Part shown: one piece after another, positions 12,263-22,650 of the stretch
Position numbering within the stretch: the first letter of the stretch is position 1
How the letters are laid out: every line of letters begins with the position of its first letter
Origin: Undaria pinnatifida
Lineage: Eukaryota; Sar; Phaeophyceae; Laminariales; Alariaceae
DNA length: 64,000 nt
Direction: 5' to 3'
Assembly (NCBI GenBank): GCA_012845835.1
Contig: JABAKD010000017.1
Span: 7,711,600-7,775,599 of the forward strand
The notes under the pieces: model-generated
Told to the model about the DNA's origin: nothing
Databases searched by the model: none
What the model saw: the letters and a program-made list of their open reading frames with translations, nothing else
Position numbers and translations under genes: made by a program

Positions 12263-13394
12263 AAATGATGCATTCCCAATGTCTGATATAAAACTCTAAC
12301 TTATTTTCGTCAACAGAACCAACCTCAAGATTGTCAATTGTATGTACTTACCAACATAGCCAACCTCACGCTTGCAAAATTAAATAATTAGTACCAGGTA
12401 ACAACATTATGACTGGTGTCCCAATTCATCTGCCTCTTACTGTCTAGTACGTACCCATGAAATATAGCCGTGAACCAAATGAACCAATCTTTTTGTGTTT
12501 CCCTTTCGTACACAGGTACTTCAATCAACATATCATGGAAAAACATCTACACAAAAAATGTGCAAAGCACTTGTACATTCAGTCGGTCATTGTTCTTTGC
12601 TTCAACCTTCGTTGTGTGCGGGTTTGAGCTCCGCTCTTTGTGCTAGTATCGTCCCGTAGTGACTGAGGTGAACCAAAGAACCTTAGTGACATGTTCAAGC
12701 GCATTGCTAAGCTGTTCAGGTGCTAAAAGACTGTAAGACTTCCTTCATCTGCGGCAAACATACAGATGAATATTTGGTGACGAAAGAGTGTAATATACTC
12801 GAGTGATTCAAATAGACCGAAACGATGTGCGGTCCAAGAAAAACGATAATGATATGTCATGGATGGGATGCAAGCAGCAATATCGCAGCGATCATAACCA
12901 GTCAGGAAGGACGGGACGGACTGGATATAAGCAACTGCTGCTGTGCACTGCCTATACGAAGGAAGCGCTATTTGAAGTATACCACAACATGCTGATGATG
13001 CTTACTAGTCATGCTCACACCTCGTCGACTCACAAGTCATGCTCACAACTCGTTGATTTTCCATTATGAGTAGTGTACTTCCAATTCGTGGACTCTTCAG
13101 ATGACCTGACTCAGTAACCTAGTTAGTGCAAACATCCAGTGTAGTTAACAGATGATAAAATGCATTCCACATGCGGGGAAACAACTTCGCAACTTTTGCA
13201 TGATAACACGACTCAGAAATATAAATGGTATCATCTTAAGATTAATATTTAGTACGATCAGCTGCTGTTGTAACCAAAACTCTTTCGTGCTAGAATGAAA
13301 CCGAAAAAATGAGAGAGCGGATTCCAGGAAATAGAATCATTTACAAAAAAATAACTGTTTTCACGCGTACATAATAATAGCTGTAGTTAATGTG
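12263..13394. other. Anonymous sequence
   Basis: No gene is recognised. A short tandem duplication (AGTCATGCTCACA...CTCGT) lies at about 13,006-13,055. A near-match to TACCAGGTAC occurs at about 12,392. Confidence 0.3.
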
Positions 13395-13548
13395 TTATGG
13401 ATAAATCGTTTTTTGAATCGTGGGTTCGTGTCTCACCGACTCCCGTAGTTTCTTTTTTTTTACCGTGGGACTTTTACATGTATAATATTTTGGTGACAAC
13501 ATATCCATTTGGGGCCGCGGGTCCGAGTCCAACAGACTCCCGCCCATT
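13395..13548 (+). repeat. tRNA-T-arm-like repeat, two copies
   Basis: Two units each carry a block like GTGGGTTCGTGTCTCACCGACTCCCG, or its variant with GGGTCCGAGTCCAACAGACTCCCG. A spacer with GTGGGACTTTTACATGTATAAT and GTGACAACATAT separates them. The block resembles a tRNA T-stem-loop (RNA polymerase III B-box GGTTCGANNCC) followed by an acceptor-like tail. It matches the longer array at 24.1-24.45 kb. No full tRNA can be folded. Confidence 0.6.
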
Positions 13549-13912
13549 TTGTTTTTGTTTGTTTGTTTGTTTGTTTGTTTGTTTGTTTGTTTGTTTGTTT
13601 GTTTGTTTGTTTGTTTGTTTGTTTGTTTGTTTGTTTGTTTGTTTGTTTGTTTGTTTGTTTGTTTGTTTGTTTGTTTGTTTGTTTGTTTGTTTGTTTGTTT
13701 GTTTGTTTGTTTGTTTGTTTGTTTGTTTGTTTGTTTGTTTGTTTGTTTGTTTGTTTGTTTGTTTGTTTGTTTGTTTGTTTGTTTGTTTGTTTGTTTGTTT
13801 GTTTGTTTGTTTGTTTGTTTGTTTGTTTGTTTGTTTGTTTGTTTGTGTGTTTGTTTGCTTGTTTGTTTGTCTGTTTGCTTGTTTTTTTTGTTTTTTTTTC
13901 GCTTGTTTGTTT
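13549..13912 (+). repeat. (GTTT)n microsatellite, ~360 bp
   Basis: An almost perfect GTTT tetranucleotide run is followed from about 13,846 by decayed units (GTGTG, GCTTG, TCTG, T-runs). All plus-strand frames are open and give repeated Cys-Leu-Phe-Val. This is not a protein. Confidence 0.97.
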
Positions 13913-13969
13913 GTTTCGGGTTTTCGTGTGTTTTGTTCTTTTTCAGAATGGAATTTTTATATTATAAAA

Positions 13970-14360
13970 ATTAAAATACACTCCAGCTGTGAGATCGAAG
14001 ATTTCGTCGAAACTCATCTTTGCAAGCTGTGTGTGATACTCCGATCGCGCGCATTACGAGTTGTGTGTCCTCATTAAGGATATAGGTCGGCGACTCCCCT
14101 TACAACTACAGTGTAGCTATCAGGGTCAACAGGATGATTTTAGTCAGTCTGTGCGCGGAAACTATAAAACCCGTTTTTGAGGGGGACAAAATCTGACAGC
14201 TAGCTGTGAAGGGAAAGGGGGGCCTGGTTTTGATCAAAAGCGAGCGGGTTTGGAGAGGGGCGGGGGGGGGGGGGGGAAAGGGGCAATTTGTGCATGTAAG
14301 CTCTAAATCCTTTCGAGGGGATACATCTGACGGTTTTGGCACCAGGATATTATTGGGGGC

Positions 14361-14391
<31 letters not shown>

Positions 14392-14613
14392 GGGGCGGGG
14401 GGGAAGTGGAAGGGGGGGGGGGGGGCAGCTCAATATGTGCCTGGAAACTATACATTATTTTGAGGGGATAAATGTGACATTTTTGGAGATAATACATCAG
14501 TTTATCATGTATATCCTGGGGTAAGTCGTACAATCAGTGAGTAAAGAGAGGGTGGAGTGTTCGAGGGGGTGGGGTTGGGATGGGTTGGGGGGGGAGGGGG
14601 GAGGGTGGGGGGC

Positions 14614-14652
<39 letters not shown>

Positions 14653-15598
14653 GGAAGGGCTTTAGGTGAGGGGTTTGTTATACGTGTGGTGTTAGGTCTA
14701 GGCGAAGGTGCGGGTGATGGGGAAGAAGGGGGCGTTCGAGGCGGGGGGGGGGGAGGGGGGGGGGGGGGGGAACACAGCGGCATGGATGGCTCTCGAAAGA
14801 TAATGAGGTGATATCCTGTGCGTGAAGTGTTATTAATGTGGCGGATTTCGATTTTTGGTGGGGCGTTTGAGTAAGGGAGAGCAAGAGAGGGAGGGGGGGA
14901 GTTTTTTTAGGAGGTTTAGGTCACAAATAATATTCAAATACACTTCGGCTGTGACATCAAAGATATGTATCAGCTTGTTATACGCGTGGTGCTAGGTCTA
15001 GGCGATCGTGCAGGTGGTCGGGAAAGAGGGGGCGTTGGAGGGGGGGGAGGGGGGACACAGCGGCATGGATGGCTCTCGAAAGATAATGAGGTGATATCCT
15101 GTGCGTGAAGTGTTTATTAATGTGGCGGATTTCGATATTTGGTGGGGCGTTTGAGTTAGGGACAGCAGGAGGGGGGGGGAGGGGGGGGGGGGGGGGGGGG
15201 TTCAGGAAGTTTAGGTCACAAATAATATTCAATACACTTCAGTTGTGAGATCAAAGATATGTATCAGCTTGTTATACGCGTGGTGCTAGGTCTAGGCGAT
15301 CGTGTAGGTGGTCGGAAAAGAGGGGGCGTTGTGGAAGGGGGGGGGGGGGGGGGGGGTTGGGGGGAAAATATTTGAAAACTACGTCATGGATGGTCAGAAA
15401 GATAATGACGTGATATCAACTGCGTATAGGTGTTTATTACTCAGGCCGATTTTGATTGTGAGTGGGGCGTTTGGACAGACTAGGCGGAAGGGGGGGGGGG
15501 ATCGGGGGACGGAGGGGCGGGGGGGGGAAGGGTCGGGGTTTGTTATGAAAAAGAGGTCAGTGGAGGGGGCGGGACATTTCAATATGTGCGCGGATATT
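13970..15598 (+). mobile_element. Family A composite repeat, near-complete copy lacking end module
   Basis: The start module is at 13,975-14,200. Two first-type internal units follow, marked by GTAAGCTCTAAATCC and CTGGAAACTATACATT and separated by G runs. About three second-type units follow, marked by TAGGTCTAGGCGA at about 14,693, 14,994 and 15,291. The last unit leads to GTGCGCGGATATTATATG at about 15,590, where family B sequence takes over in place of the expected end module. Together with the reverse copy at 15.96-17.37 kb it forms a convergent inverted pair. Confidence 0.85.
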
Positions 15599-15958
15599 AT
15601 ATGTATTAGATCACTACTACTGTCTTCATACCCCCGATGTAGACCAAAACCCGCCACTATGGTGCAAAAGAACAAAATAGTAAGACCACGCCCACGCAGA
15701 GAAAACTTACCTACGCACTCCACCACAAGTCCCAACAACCCTGACCAAGTCATCCATCCGCAAACCATCTACCATACATATGGTAGAGCAATGTAGTGGA
15801 AACTACAGCAATAAATTTACAAAGAAGATGTGATGTTAGATCTACTTCAAATCTCCCACCTAAAGTAAAAATACCAACACCAATCATTGTAGTGGAGGAA
15901 AACATTTGTTTTTTAATGGAAAAAAAAAGAACCCCTCCATGAGAAAAATTTCACCCAC
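15599..15958 (+). repeat. Family B repeat, left part
   Basis: The segment matches 24,830-25,200: CACTACTAC, GTCTTCAT, ACCAAAACCCGCCACTA, CAGAGAAAACTTACCTACGCACT, CCATCCGCAAACCATC, GTAGAGCAAT and GTGATGTTAGATCTAC. It is cut at about 15,958 by reverse-oriented family A sequence, so its right terminus is missing. Confidence 0.75.
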
Positions 15959-15959
15959 A

Positions 15960-16976
15960 TAGTATAATGTATTGTTTCCATGCACAGATTGAGCTGTCCC
16001 ACCCGCCCCACCCCCGCCCCCCCACCCCCCCACCCCCCCCCCCCCCACCTCCCATGATAAACTGATGGATTTTTTTTTTTTTTTTCTCCCAAAACCGTCA
16101 GATTCATCCCCTTAAAGGATTTATAGCTTCTACACACTAATTGCCCGGCCGTCCTTCTCCCGCCCCCTTCCCTTTCCCCCACCTCAAACCNNNNNNNNNN
16201 NNNNNNNNNNNNNNNNNNNNNNNNNNNNNNNNNNNNNNNNNNNNNNNNNNNNNNNNNNNNNNNNNNNNNNNNNNNNNNNNNNNNNNNNNNNNNNNNNNNN
16301 NNNNNNNNNNNNNNNNNNNNNNNNNNNNNNNNNNNNNNNNNNNNNNNNNNNNNNNNNNNNNNNNNNNNNNNNNNNNNNNNNNNNNNNNNNNNNNNNNNNN
16401 NNNNNNNNNNNNNNNNNNNNNNNNNNNNNNNNNNNNNNNNNNNNNNNNNNNNNNNNNNNNNNNNNNNNNNNNNNNNNNNNNNNNNNNNNNNNNNNNNNNN
16501 NNNNNNNNNNNNNNNNNNNNNNNNNNNNNNNNNNNNNNNNNNNNNNNNNNNNNNNNNNNNNNNNNNNNNNNNNNNNNNNNNNNNNNNNNNNNNNNNNNNN
16601 NNNNNNNNNNNNNNNNNNNNNNNNNNNNNNNNNNNNNNNNNNNNNNNNNNNNNNNNNNNNNNNNNNNNNNNNNNNNNNNNNNNNNNNNNNCCCCCCCAAC
16701 CCATTCCCAACCCACCCCCCGAACACTCCACCCTCTCTCTACTCACTGATTGTACGACTTACCCCAGGATATACATGATAAACTGATGCATTATTTCCAA
16801 AACCGTTACATGTATCACCTCAAATTAATGTATAGTTTCCACGCACATATTGAGCTGCCCCACACGCCCCACCCCCGCCCCAACCCCCCGCCCCCCAATA
16901 ATAAACTGGTGGCCAAACCGTCAGATTTATCCCTTGAAAGGATGTATAACTTACACGCACAAACTGCCCCCCCCTT

Positions 16977-17014
<38 letters not shown>

Positions 17015-17370
17015 AAGCTTGCTCGCTTTTGATCGAAACCAGGCCCCCACGTCCTTCAAAACTTCGCCCCGCCCCCTCACCTGGTATTCGACTTACAAGA
17101 TTCACTTGATAAAAGGATACATTTTCCTCCACAGCTGTCAGATTTTGTCCCCCTCAGAAACGGGTTTTATAGTTTCCGCGCACAGACTGACTAAAATCAC
17201 CCTGTTGACCCTGATAGCTACACTGTAGTTGTAAGGGGAGTCGCCGGCCTATATCCTTAATGAGGACACATAACTCGTAATGCGCGCGATCGGAGTATCA
17301 CACACAGCTTGCAAAGATGAGTTTCGACGAAATCTTCGATCTCACAGCTGGAGTGTATTTTCATCTATTA
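15960..17370 (-). mobile_element. Family A composite repeat, reverse copy with assembly gap
   Basis: The start module reads on the minus strand and lies at 17,135-17,362. First-type internal units with C runs on the plus strand lie to its left. The copy spans the N block. Flanking both sides of the gap are first-type unit sequences (AAAACCGTCAGATTCATCCCCTT at about 16,085; CCCCAGGATATACATGATAAACTG at about 16,763). The gap therefore falls inside the repetitive core of this copy. Confidence 0.8.
16191..16690. other. Assembly gap, exactly 500 N
   Basis: The block of N is exactly 500 bases, which looks like a default scaffold spacer rather than a measured length. It is flanked by C-rich family A sequence on both sides. 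The missing DNA is probably more of the same internal tandem units. Confidence 0.99.
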
Positions 17371-17371
17371 T

Positions 17372-17712
17372 AATAACTATCAAAACTCTGTATTCTTACT
17401 CCTCCCGATATTAAAGCGGGGGGACGAAAAGCAAAGTAAACCACCTACCTTACATATTAGAGAACAGTACTGTGGAAACGTCAATAATACATTTATAAAA
17501 CAGATTTGATGCTAGATCTAGCTCGAAATTTCCCACCTCTAGTAAAAAGACCAACGCGCACTATCCAATAAAATGGACAAAAAATAGGACCCCTCTCAAT
17601 AAAAAACTCGCCCATGTAATATATTACAAGTAACAACAACGCAGCTTGCGATAATGAGTATTGACCCGAAATTCGTCGAACTCGCGGCTGACGCCATAAA
17701 AGTATCGTGTAT
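17372..17712 (+). repeat. Family B-related repeat, right part
   Basis: It matches 29,880-30,205: TCTGTATTC, ACTCCTCCCGATA, AAAGC/CGGGGGGA and ACCGCCTACC-like sequence. It then has GTGGAAAC, GATCTAGCTC, TGGACAAAAAATAGGACCCCT and a terminal block GAGTATTGACCCGAAATTCG...GCGGCTGACGCC. That terminal block resembles the reverse complement of the family A start (GAGTTTCGACGAAATCTTCG...ACAGCTGGAGTG). Confidence 0.7.
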
Positions 17713-18717
17713 GAAATGTCCAAGACTATGGAGTCGGCCCCACGACGTAGTTTAAGTGACCCAGAACTTTTAATGGAGAGAACCTAAGTGCATTCCGTTG
17801 CCGCTTTTCGCCTCTTATGAGTCTATCCATTTGGGTATTTCTTGGGTATTTTTCAACAACAACTACAGAATTTTTGAAGTTGCAGAGGCCTACTAGTATT
17901 GGAACTGATCCAGGATTGTGATATTGTTCAAAATTGGATAAAAAATGCTTATAATTAAAGCATTGTCTTGAAAATTAAACTAACATTACAGTAACAGATC
18001 CATTATTACCATTCCCAAAAGTTATCTGAAGAAAACCGTCTATATAATTGGCGGTTGATGTGATTTTCAAATCATAAAATCTGTATGAAACCTATGTTTG
18101 AAAATGAAACTGACCTTATTAGAATATTTTCATGAAATATACATACGGGAATAACCCTTCCCCTCCCCCAGCGAGACTACACGCGTACACCAGCTAAGAG
18201 CTGATGCACGTCACATGTGATATCATATACAATAGGTTAAACAGGTTTCGACCCTCGCACCCGTAAACGAGGAAAGCGGCAGCACGGATTCACGATCATT
18301 ATTATTGAGGACGGCCGATCAAGAAAGTTACTGATGCTTACGGGAGCTTCTACATCTATACAAGTACGAGCAGACGCATCAGACGACGGACTACGAGTAC
18401 TTCGTTGAACTGGCGGTGAGTGAGTGAGCAAATCTAGAGGACCCTACGCACTCAATCCGAGCAATTGAAGCTAGAGAGCTGTGATCGAGGTACCCAGAGG
18501 TATAGACGCCACCACAACACAGGTTGAACCATATTAAACACCCTCGCTCACGGGACCGTAAGAGCCCAACTCAAAACCTTGATATACTCGAGTAAACAAC
18601 TGCTGAAAGTTGCCTCGATTTCAAAGCGTCTCGTTCTGAGCAACAGCGGTGCAGAGGCAACTCTCGACAGTACAAGATACTGTCTTTTATTAAAGCTGTG
18701 ACCTCTAATTCAAGGAC
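17713..18717. other. Anonymous sequence upstream of the copia element
   Basis: No gene is recognised. A direct repeat of CTTGGGTATTT-like words occurs near 17,838. Part of this region may belong to an unrecognised 5' LTR, but no boundary can be fixed by eye. Confidence 0.25.
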
Positions 18718-18718
18718 T

Positions 18719-18860
18719 TCACGTGTGATCATCGTGATACACATACCAAAGTTCGGTCCCAACGCACCTCTCATTGGGTGCGGACAAGGTCGTCATGTGT
18801 GATCACCGTGATTGACGGACCAAAATTCGAGCCCAACGCACCTCTCATTGAGAGTGCGGG
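18719..18860 (+). repeat. 74-bp tandem duplication upstream of gag
   Basis: Two copies with 74-bp spacing both contain GTGTGATCA(T/C)CGTGAT, ACCAAA(G/A)TTCG and CCCAACGCACCTCTCATTG. They lie about 800 bp upstream of the copia gag frame. The position would suit duplicated enhancer-like sequence in an LTR U3, but that is inference. Confidence 0.75.
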
Positions 18861-19209
18861 CCAAAGGAGTGACTTCTGAGAAAAGACTCGCCAACATCTA
18901 AGCGACAAGCTTTATCAAGAGAAACTCCCGGCAGTAGAGTAGCTGTAGACTCTTATCATGAAGGCGACTAGTGCAAGCGAGCACCCCGAACCCAGCAGCA
19001 TCAAGAGGTACATCGTACTGCTGTATTTTTTGTTTTTAATGTTTTTCGGAAATCTCCATAACGCCTTCGATTTCTACACAAACACCACTACTGCACTCGA
19101 AACACCTGTTTAATACAGCAGCTCTCATCATACGTGCGGCGGGGATACTGATACTACTACACTGCTGTACAAGTACCGATGTCCTCCAAGGCATCTGAAC
19201 GAACTGCTA

Positions 19210-19312
19210 TCACAAGTGATCTAAACAGACACTTCGGTGCCACCTCTGCATCTCTTCGCATAGAAGACAGAGCCTCCACACAAGTATTGTGTTCACAGGA
19301 TATTCATAGGTT
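19210..19312 (+). repeat. LTR-like direct repeat, left copy
   Basis: About 100 bp are shared with 23,812-23,914: ACAGACACTTCGGTGCCACC, then TAGAAGACAG, GCCTCCACACAA, ATTGTGTTCAC and TATTCA. A TATA-like CTATATAAAC follows at about 19,328. Direct copies flanking a copia coding region are most simply LTR remnants. The copies do not extend far enough to give true LTR ends. Confidence 0.65.
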
Positions 19313-19424
19313 ATGAGATTTCAGCCTTCTATATAAACATCGATCGGCACCAAGCGACATCTCATTGAAGTTTGTCGCATCTTCCGGGAAGTTTGAGAGA
19401 AACCTTCATTAAGCCAGCTACAGC

Positions 19425-19560
19425 ATCAGCATCAGCATCACCATCAGCGATCAGCATCAGCATCAGCATCAGCGATCAGCGATCAGTATCAGCGTTAGCA
19501 TCAGCATCAGTATCAGCACCAGCATCAGCGATCAGCATCACCATCACCATCACCATCACC
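19425..19560 (+). repeat. CATCAG/CATCAC hexamer repeat upstream of gag ATG
   Basis: Runs of CATCAG, CGATCAG and finally CATCAC units lead straight up to an ATG at 19,561. The open frame through it reads as Ser-Ala-Ile/Ser-Ile-Thr repeats. It is probably an untranslated leader or an expanded gag N-terminus. Confidence 0.8.
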
Positions 19561-20380
19561 ATGGGAGAGTCCACGACAGCAGGTGATGCGGTGGACAAGC
19601 TCGTTAGAGCTATCGACGGTATATTTAATGAGCTAACGTTCGACGTATGGAAACACACGGCTCAGTCCGTGATAAGTATGCGTCATGCCGGGATCTCTAA
19701 TATCCTGGAAGGGCGTCCTTGCCCCGAGCCCGAACTAATTAGTCCACGTCCGTCTTCTAGAGGAAGTAGGCCTTCACGAGCTGTAACTCGCAGCCAGGCC
19801 GCTGACGAAACGGACGCTCAGTCCGGGGAAACACCCTTGGCTGACAGAGCAGAAAATGTACAGCCAGACGCAGGGAGTACTCCTGTGCAGACGGCGCATC
19901 TGCTGCCATCATCTTCAGGATATTCTACACTCCCAGCCGCAACATCAGTGTTATGGGCCACAGATGACAACATCTCAAATTTGAAAGACATCAAGCACTG
20001 GAACCGCGACAACCGTGTTCTGTTCGACTTCTTGTTCCTAAGCACATCGGGAGCTGCGGCCAGCTTTCTTCTACAATTCAAGCCCATACGAGGTGAACTT
20101 GCAAATGGGAAGGCTGCTCGGGATGGTATGGTGAAAAAAAAAACATAATTCCACCCGCCAACGTAGACATATACTCAAAAAACAACTATCGCATATGGTC
20201 ATGACGGATGGGCAAGACCCAGACGTGTTTATAAATGAAGTATACTATTTACGGGATGAAATGGTGGACATGGGAGATGTATTCGACGATGGCGGCATAT
20301 TGGACATAGTGCTTGAAGGAGTCACGGCTGAATACCTGCAAATAAATATAGCGCCGAAGCAGATGATGACTTGAGTTAAA
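19561..20380 (+). pseudogene. copia gag, N-terminal and middle part
   Basis: From the ATG at 19,561 the first frame runs to a stop at 20,146. It contains a Ser/Pro/Arg-rich linker and then an (S)LKDIKHWNRDN...LFDFLFLSTSG segment. That segment resembles the copia gag region where a Trp-containing segment precedes helices. The frame breaks in a run of ten A at 20,134-20,143. Reading continues in the next frame with NSTRQRR, then MTDGQDPDVFINEVYYLRDE and a GVTAEYLQ motif typical of copia gag polyproteins. This second frame is interrupted at 20,374 by an insertion. The start at 19,561 is the first ATG after the hexamer repeat; the frame is open further upstream through non-ATG codons. Gag would form the retrotransposon particle. 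Confidence 0.7.
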
Positions 20381-20480
20381 TCGACTTACGACGCGTATGA
20401 AAATACGTGGAAGTTTAGTGAGCTAAAGCTTTATTTCTCTCCATCCGCCGAAGGATAAAGAAGAAAAAAAAAAAAAAAAA
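20374..20480 (+). mobile_element. 107-bp polyadenylated insertion in gag with 5-bp target duplication
   Basis: The segment starts GAGTTAAATCG and ends in AAG followed by 17 A. It is flanked by GACTT at 20,369-20,373 and again at 20,481-20,485. Taking away the insert plus one GACTT leaves gag reading in one continuous frame from the DDD codons into FTLDRAVK. A 3' A-tail plus a short target duplication is the signature of LINE-type retroposition of a small RNA. I do not recognise the source. An intron is less likely because the 5' boundary lacks a canonical donor, although a GTTAAA...AG pair would also keep frame. Confidence 0.7.
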
Positions 20481-20481
20481 G

Positions 20482-22058
20482 ACTTCACACTTGACCGAGC
20501 TGTGAAAACAATGCGTAATATGTACGCCAATAGAGCTATGCGAAACGGGCCTTTGCGAAAAGCGAAAGGGCGTGAATCTGCTATGGTAGTCACGTCAACA
20601 CCCTCAGAAGTCGTGACCTGTTCACACTGCAAAAAGCGAGGCCATCGATTCCAAAATTGCTTTAAACGCAAGGGAAAGATGTCGGGGAAGAAACCTCCCC
20701 CGACACCTCGAAATATTTTGTATTGTAGCCTGCATAGTACCGATCGCCACGATAATAGCGGCTGTCGGTCTCAAATGCGGGACGACAATATAACCCGTCG
20801 CCCTCGTCCTGGTCAACAAAATGGCCGGCATATTAACAACCGCAGTGCTCACGCGGACACCGCCGAAATTCCTACTTCAACAACGCATATGGAAGCTCAC
20901 GTCCCAGAGATATACGCTCCATCCACTACAGCGGCTGCGACTACAGCAGCTACTTCTACGTCCTTCGCGACTCCTCCCTGTCCATCCTCACCTCCAGCTG
21001 GTATAGGATATTCTTTCGTCGCCGCACCTCCGATCAACACCGCCGCGCAGCCCGTCGACTTCTCCATGACTGCGGACAGCGGAGCATCTAGCCACTTCAT
21101 CGACAATCAGCTTCTACCGGGCATCGAACGTATAATGAACCACTACGTACAGCTGGGCCCTCCTGTAACAATAAACGTAACGGGAAACCATCGCCATTAT
21201 GGCGTTGGTCAAGGGTTTTTGGTCGTTCAAGTGTCGGACCTCATAGGCTCCAAGCACTCTGTGCAGCTTCCTGTTACGGTCGTACCAGGGCTAGGCAGGC
21301 ACCTATTTTCGGGGGGATCAGCTGCTGCGAGAGGGGTAACTATGATCATCGCCACGAAGTCGTATCTGGACATGGGTGCATTTGCTATACCCCTACGGAA
21401 AGACAGCCACTGCTCTTCTCTGCATCATCTCGACCTCACGACTGGTTCTACCAGCCAAACACCTGAGACAGCGTTTCCCACCATTTCTAGCAAGCATCTT
21501 AAACCGGGAACCGTCCTCGCTGTTCAAGCTTCAACTGCTCTTGAAGCTACTTCCCCGCCTAAAACCGTTTCAGCCAACATCTGGCACAGGAGGTTGGGTC
21601 ATCCCAAGCAGGTGATGGCCGCGATGAAAAATATCCCAGAGTGTGGGGTAAATGTTTCAGACACTTTATCGGCGTGTGATACGTGCAATATCATTAAGAG
21701 CACTCAACAGGAACACCGTAAGACATGGCGGCCTAACCTTTCCAGCGAACATATAAAACTGCTGAGTACTGACCTGCTAGGATACGCCTACATGGCAAAA
21801 TATACCGACCATCACAGCAGGAAAAAAAGAGGTTCCTTCGTCGAAGACCCGCCTTCCGCTCTACCAACAACAGACTCGGCCATTTCTCAAGTAAGATCTT
21901 GTCAGCTGGCCCCACATCGACAAGGATCTCCGAACCAGCAGTTCGATACCGTTTCGCAGTACACCAGCAGGGCTTTCAGAATGGACAAAACAAACTGTAC
22001 GGTATCTATTTCGGTACCCATCACCTACGCGCAACCTATGGCCTCACAAGAGGAGTAA
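20482..22058 (+). pseudogene. copia gag C-terminus, protease and start of integrase
   Basis: Residue numbers count from 20,502. A CCHC zinc knuckle (C40, C43, H48, C53; CX2CX4HX4C) binds nucleic acid and is followed by basic residues. A Pro/Thr/Ala-rich linker leads to FSMTADSGASSHFID, the aspartic protease site with D192. IWHRRLGHP at about residue 360 and CDTC near 392 form the GAG-pre-integrase zinc region. TDLLG at about 423 and TDHHSRKK resemble the opening of the integrase core. After that the frame loses similarity, and the last ~70 residues look out of frame. The catalytic D-D-E triad cannot be traced and no RT follows. The frame has no real start of its own; it continues gag across the insertion. 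Confidence 0.8.
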
Positions 22059-22650
22059 TGCAAACCTTCAGCGACCTTTGCTCGAAGATCAACGACTTCA
22101 GCACGGAGAACTTCTTCTAAGCTCCAACACCTTGAAGTCGCAACTACAGTTCCGGCTCGCAAGGCCGCCTTTGACCATCGCGACGGCCTTGTAACTTTTT
22201 TCAGGCAACCTCCATGATCGCAAAAACCATTGCTTCATGGACTTCCATACAGGATTGCGGCGTTTCATAAGTGGGAAAAAACTAAGCCCGTTTTTTATTT
22301 CTGCCGTGTACGGTGTACGACCGGATTCTACCGTGTGCTGTACGACTTTTCAATCAACGACAAACCGCGATATACCGTGGACGGACAAGCGCGTTACACA
22401 CAACCGAATAGGCATTGTGTCGACAAACGATTGCCCTATTATAATTCAACTACAAGACTGCAATGGCCCGGGGAAGAACAAGGCCGACCTACACATCGCA
22501 TCACAACTTTTCTCCCCGTCTCTGTCCAAGCGCTCCTTCAGACTTCCTTCACCTTATATGCAAATGAGCTCCATCAACAGCTACCCTAACGGCACTTCCG
22601 TCAACAATCGGGACAGGCGATGAAATTGTGGGTACATTTGAAATTGCTAC
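22059..22650 (+). pseudogene. Decayed integrase and downstream remnant
   Basis: Just upstream, in a different frame around 22,030-22,120, weak integrase-like similarity persists (GLTRGVMQTFSDLCSK...STENFF), consistent with frameshifts in the core. Beyond about 22,200 I recognise nothing. Overlapping frames to 22,623 have no RT, RNase H or chromodomain signature. The right edge is arbitrary. Confidence 0.4.

Larger units (their letters stand above)
19200..22650 (+). mobile_element. Degenerate Ty1/copia-type LTR retrotransposon
   Basis: In order are a gag-like region, a CCHC zinc knuckle, a DSGAS aspartic protease site, a GAG-pre-integrase HHCC-like region and the start of an integrase core. 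I find no reverse transcriptase or RNase H motif downstream, so the 3' half of pol is deleted or unrecognisable. Frameshifts, a 107-bp insertion and stops make the copy non-autonomous. The protease-integrase order without an intervening RT is the copia arrangement. Confidence 0.85.

Noticed and set aside
13397-14077. Long open frames of repeated Cys-Leu-Phe-Val
   Set aside because: They are the direct translation of a (GTTT)n microsatellite; all plus-strand frames are open for the same reason.
15913-16749. Long open frames crossing the N block
   Set aside because: The N run carries no stops, so the frames are artefacts of the 500-N gap.
20376-20481. Intron in copia gag
   Set aside because: A GT...AG reading would also keep frame, but the A17 tail and the GACTT duplication fit a retroposed insertion better.
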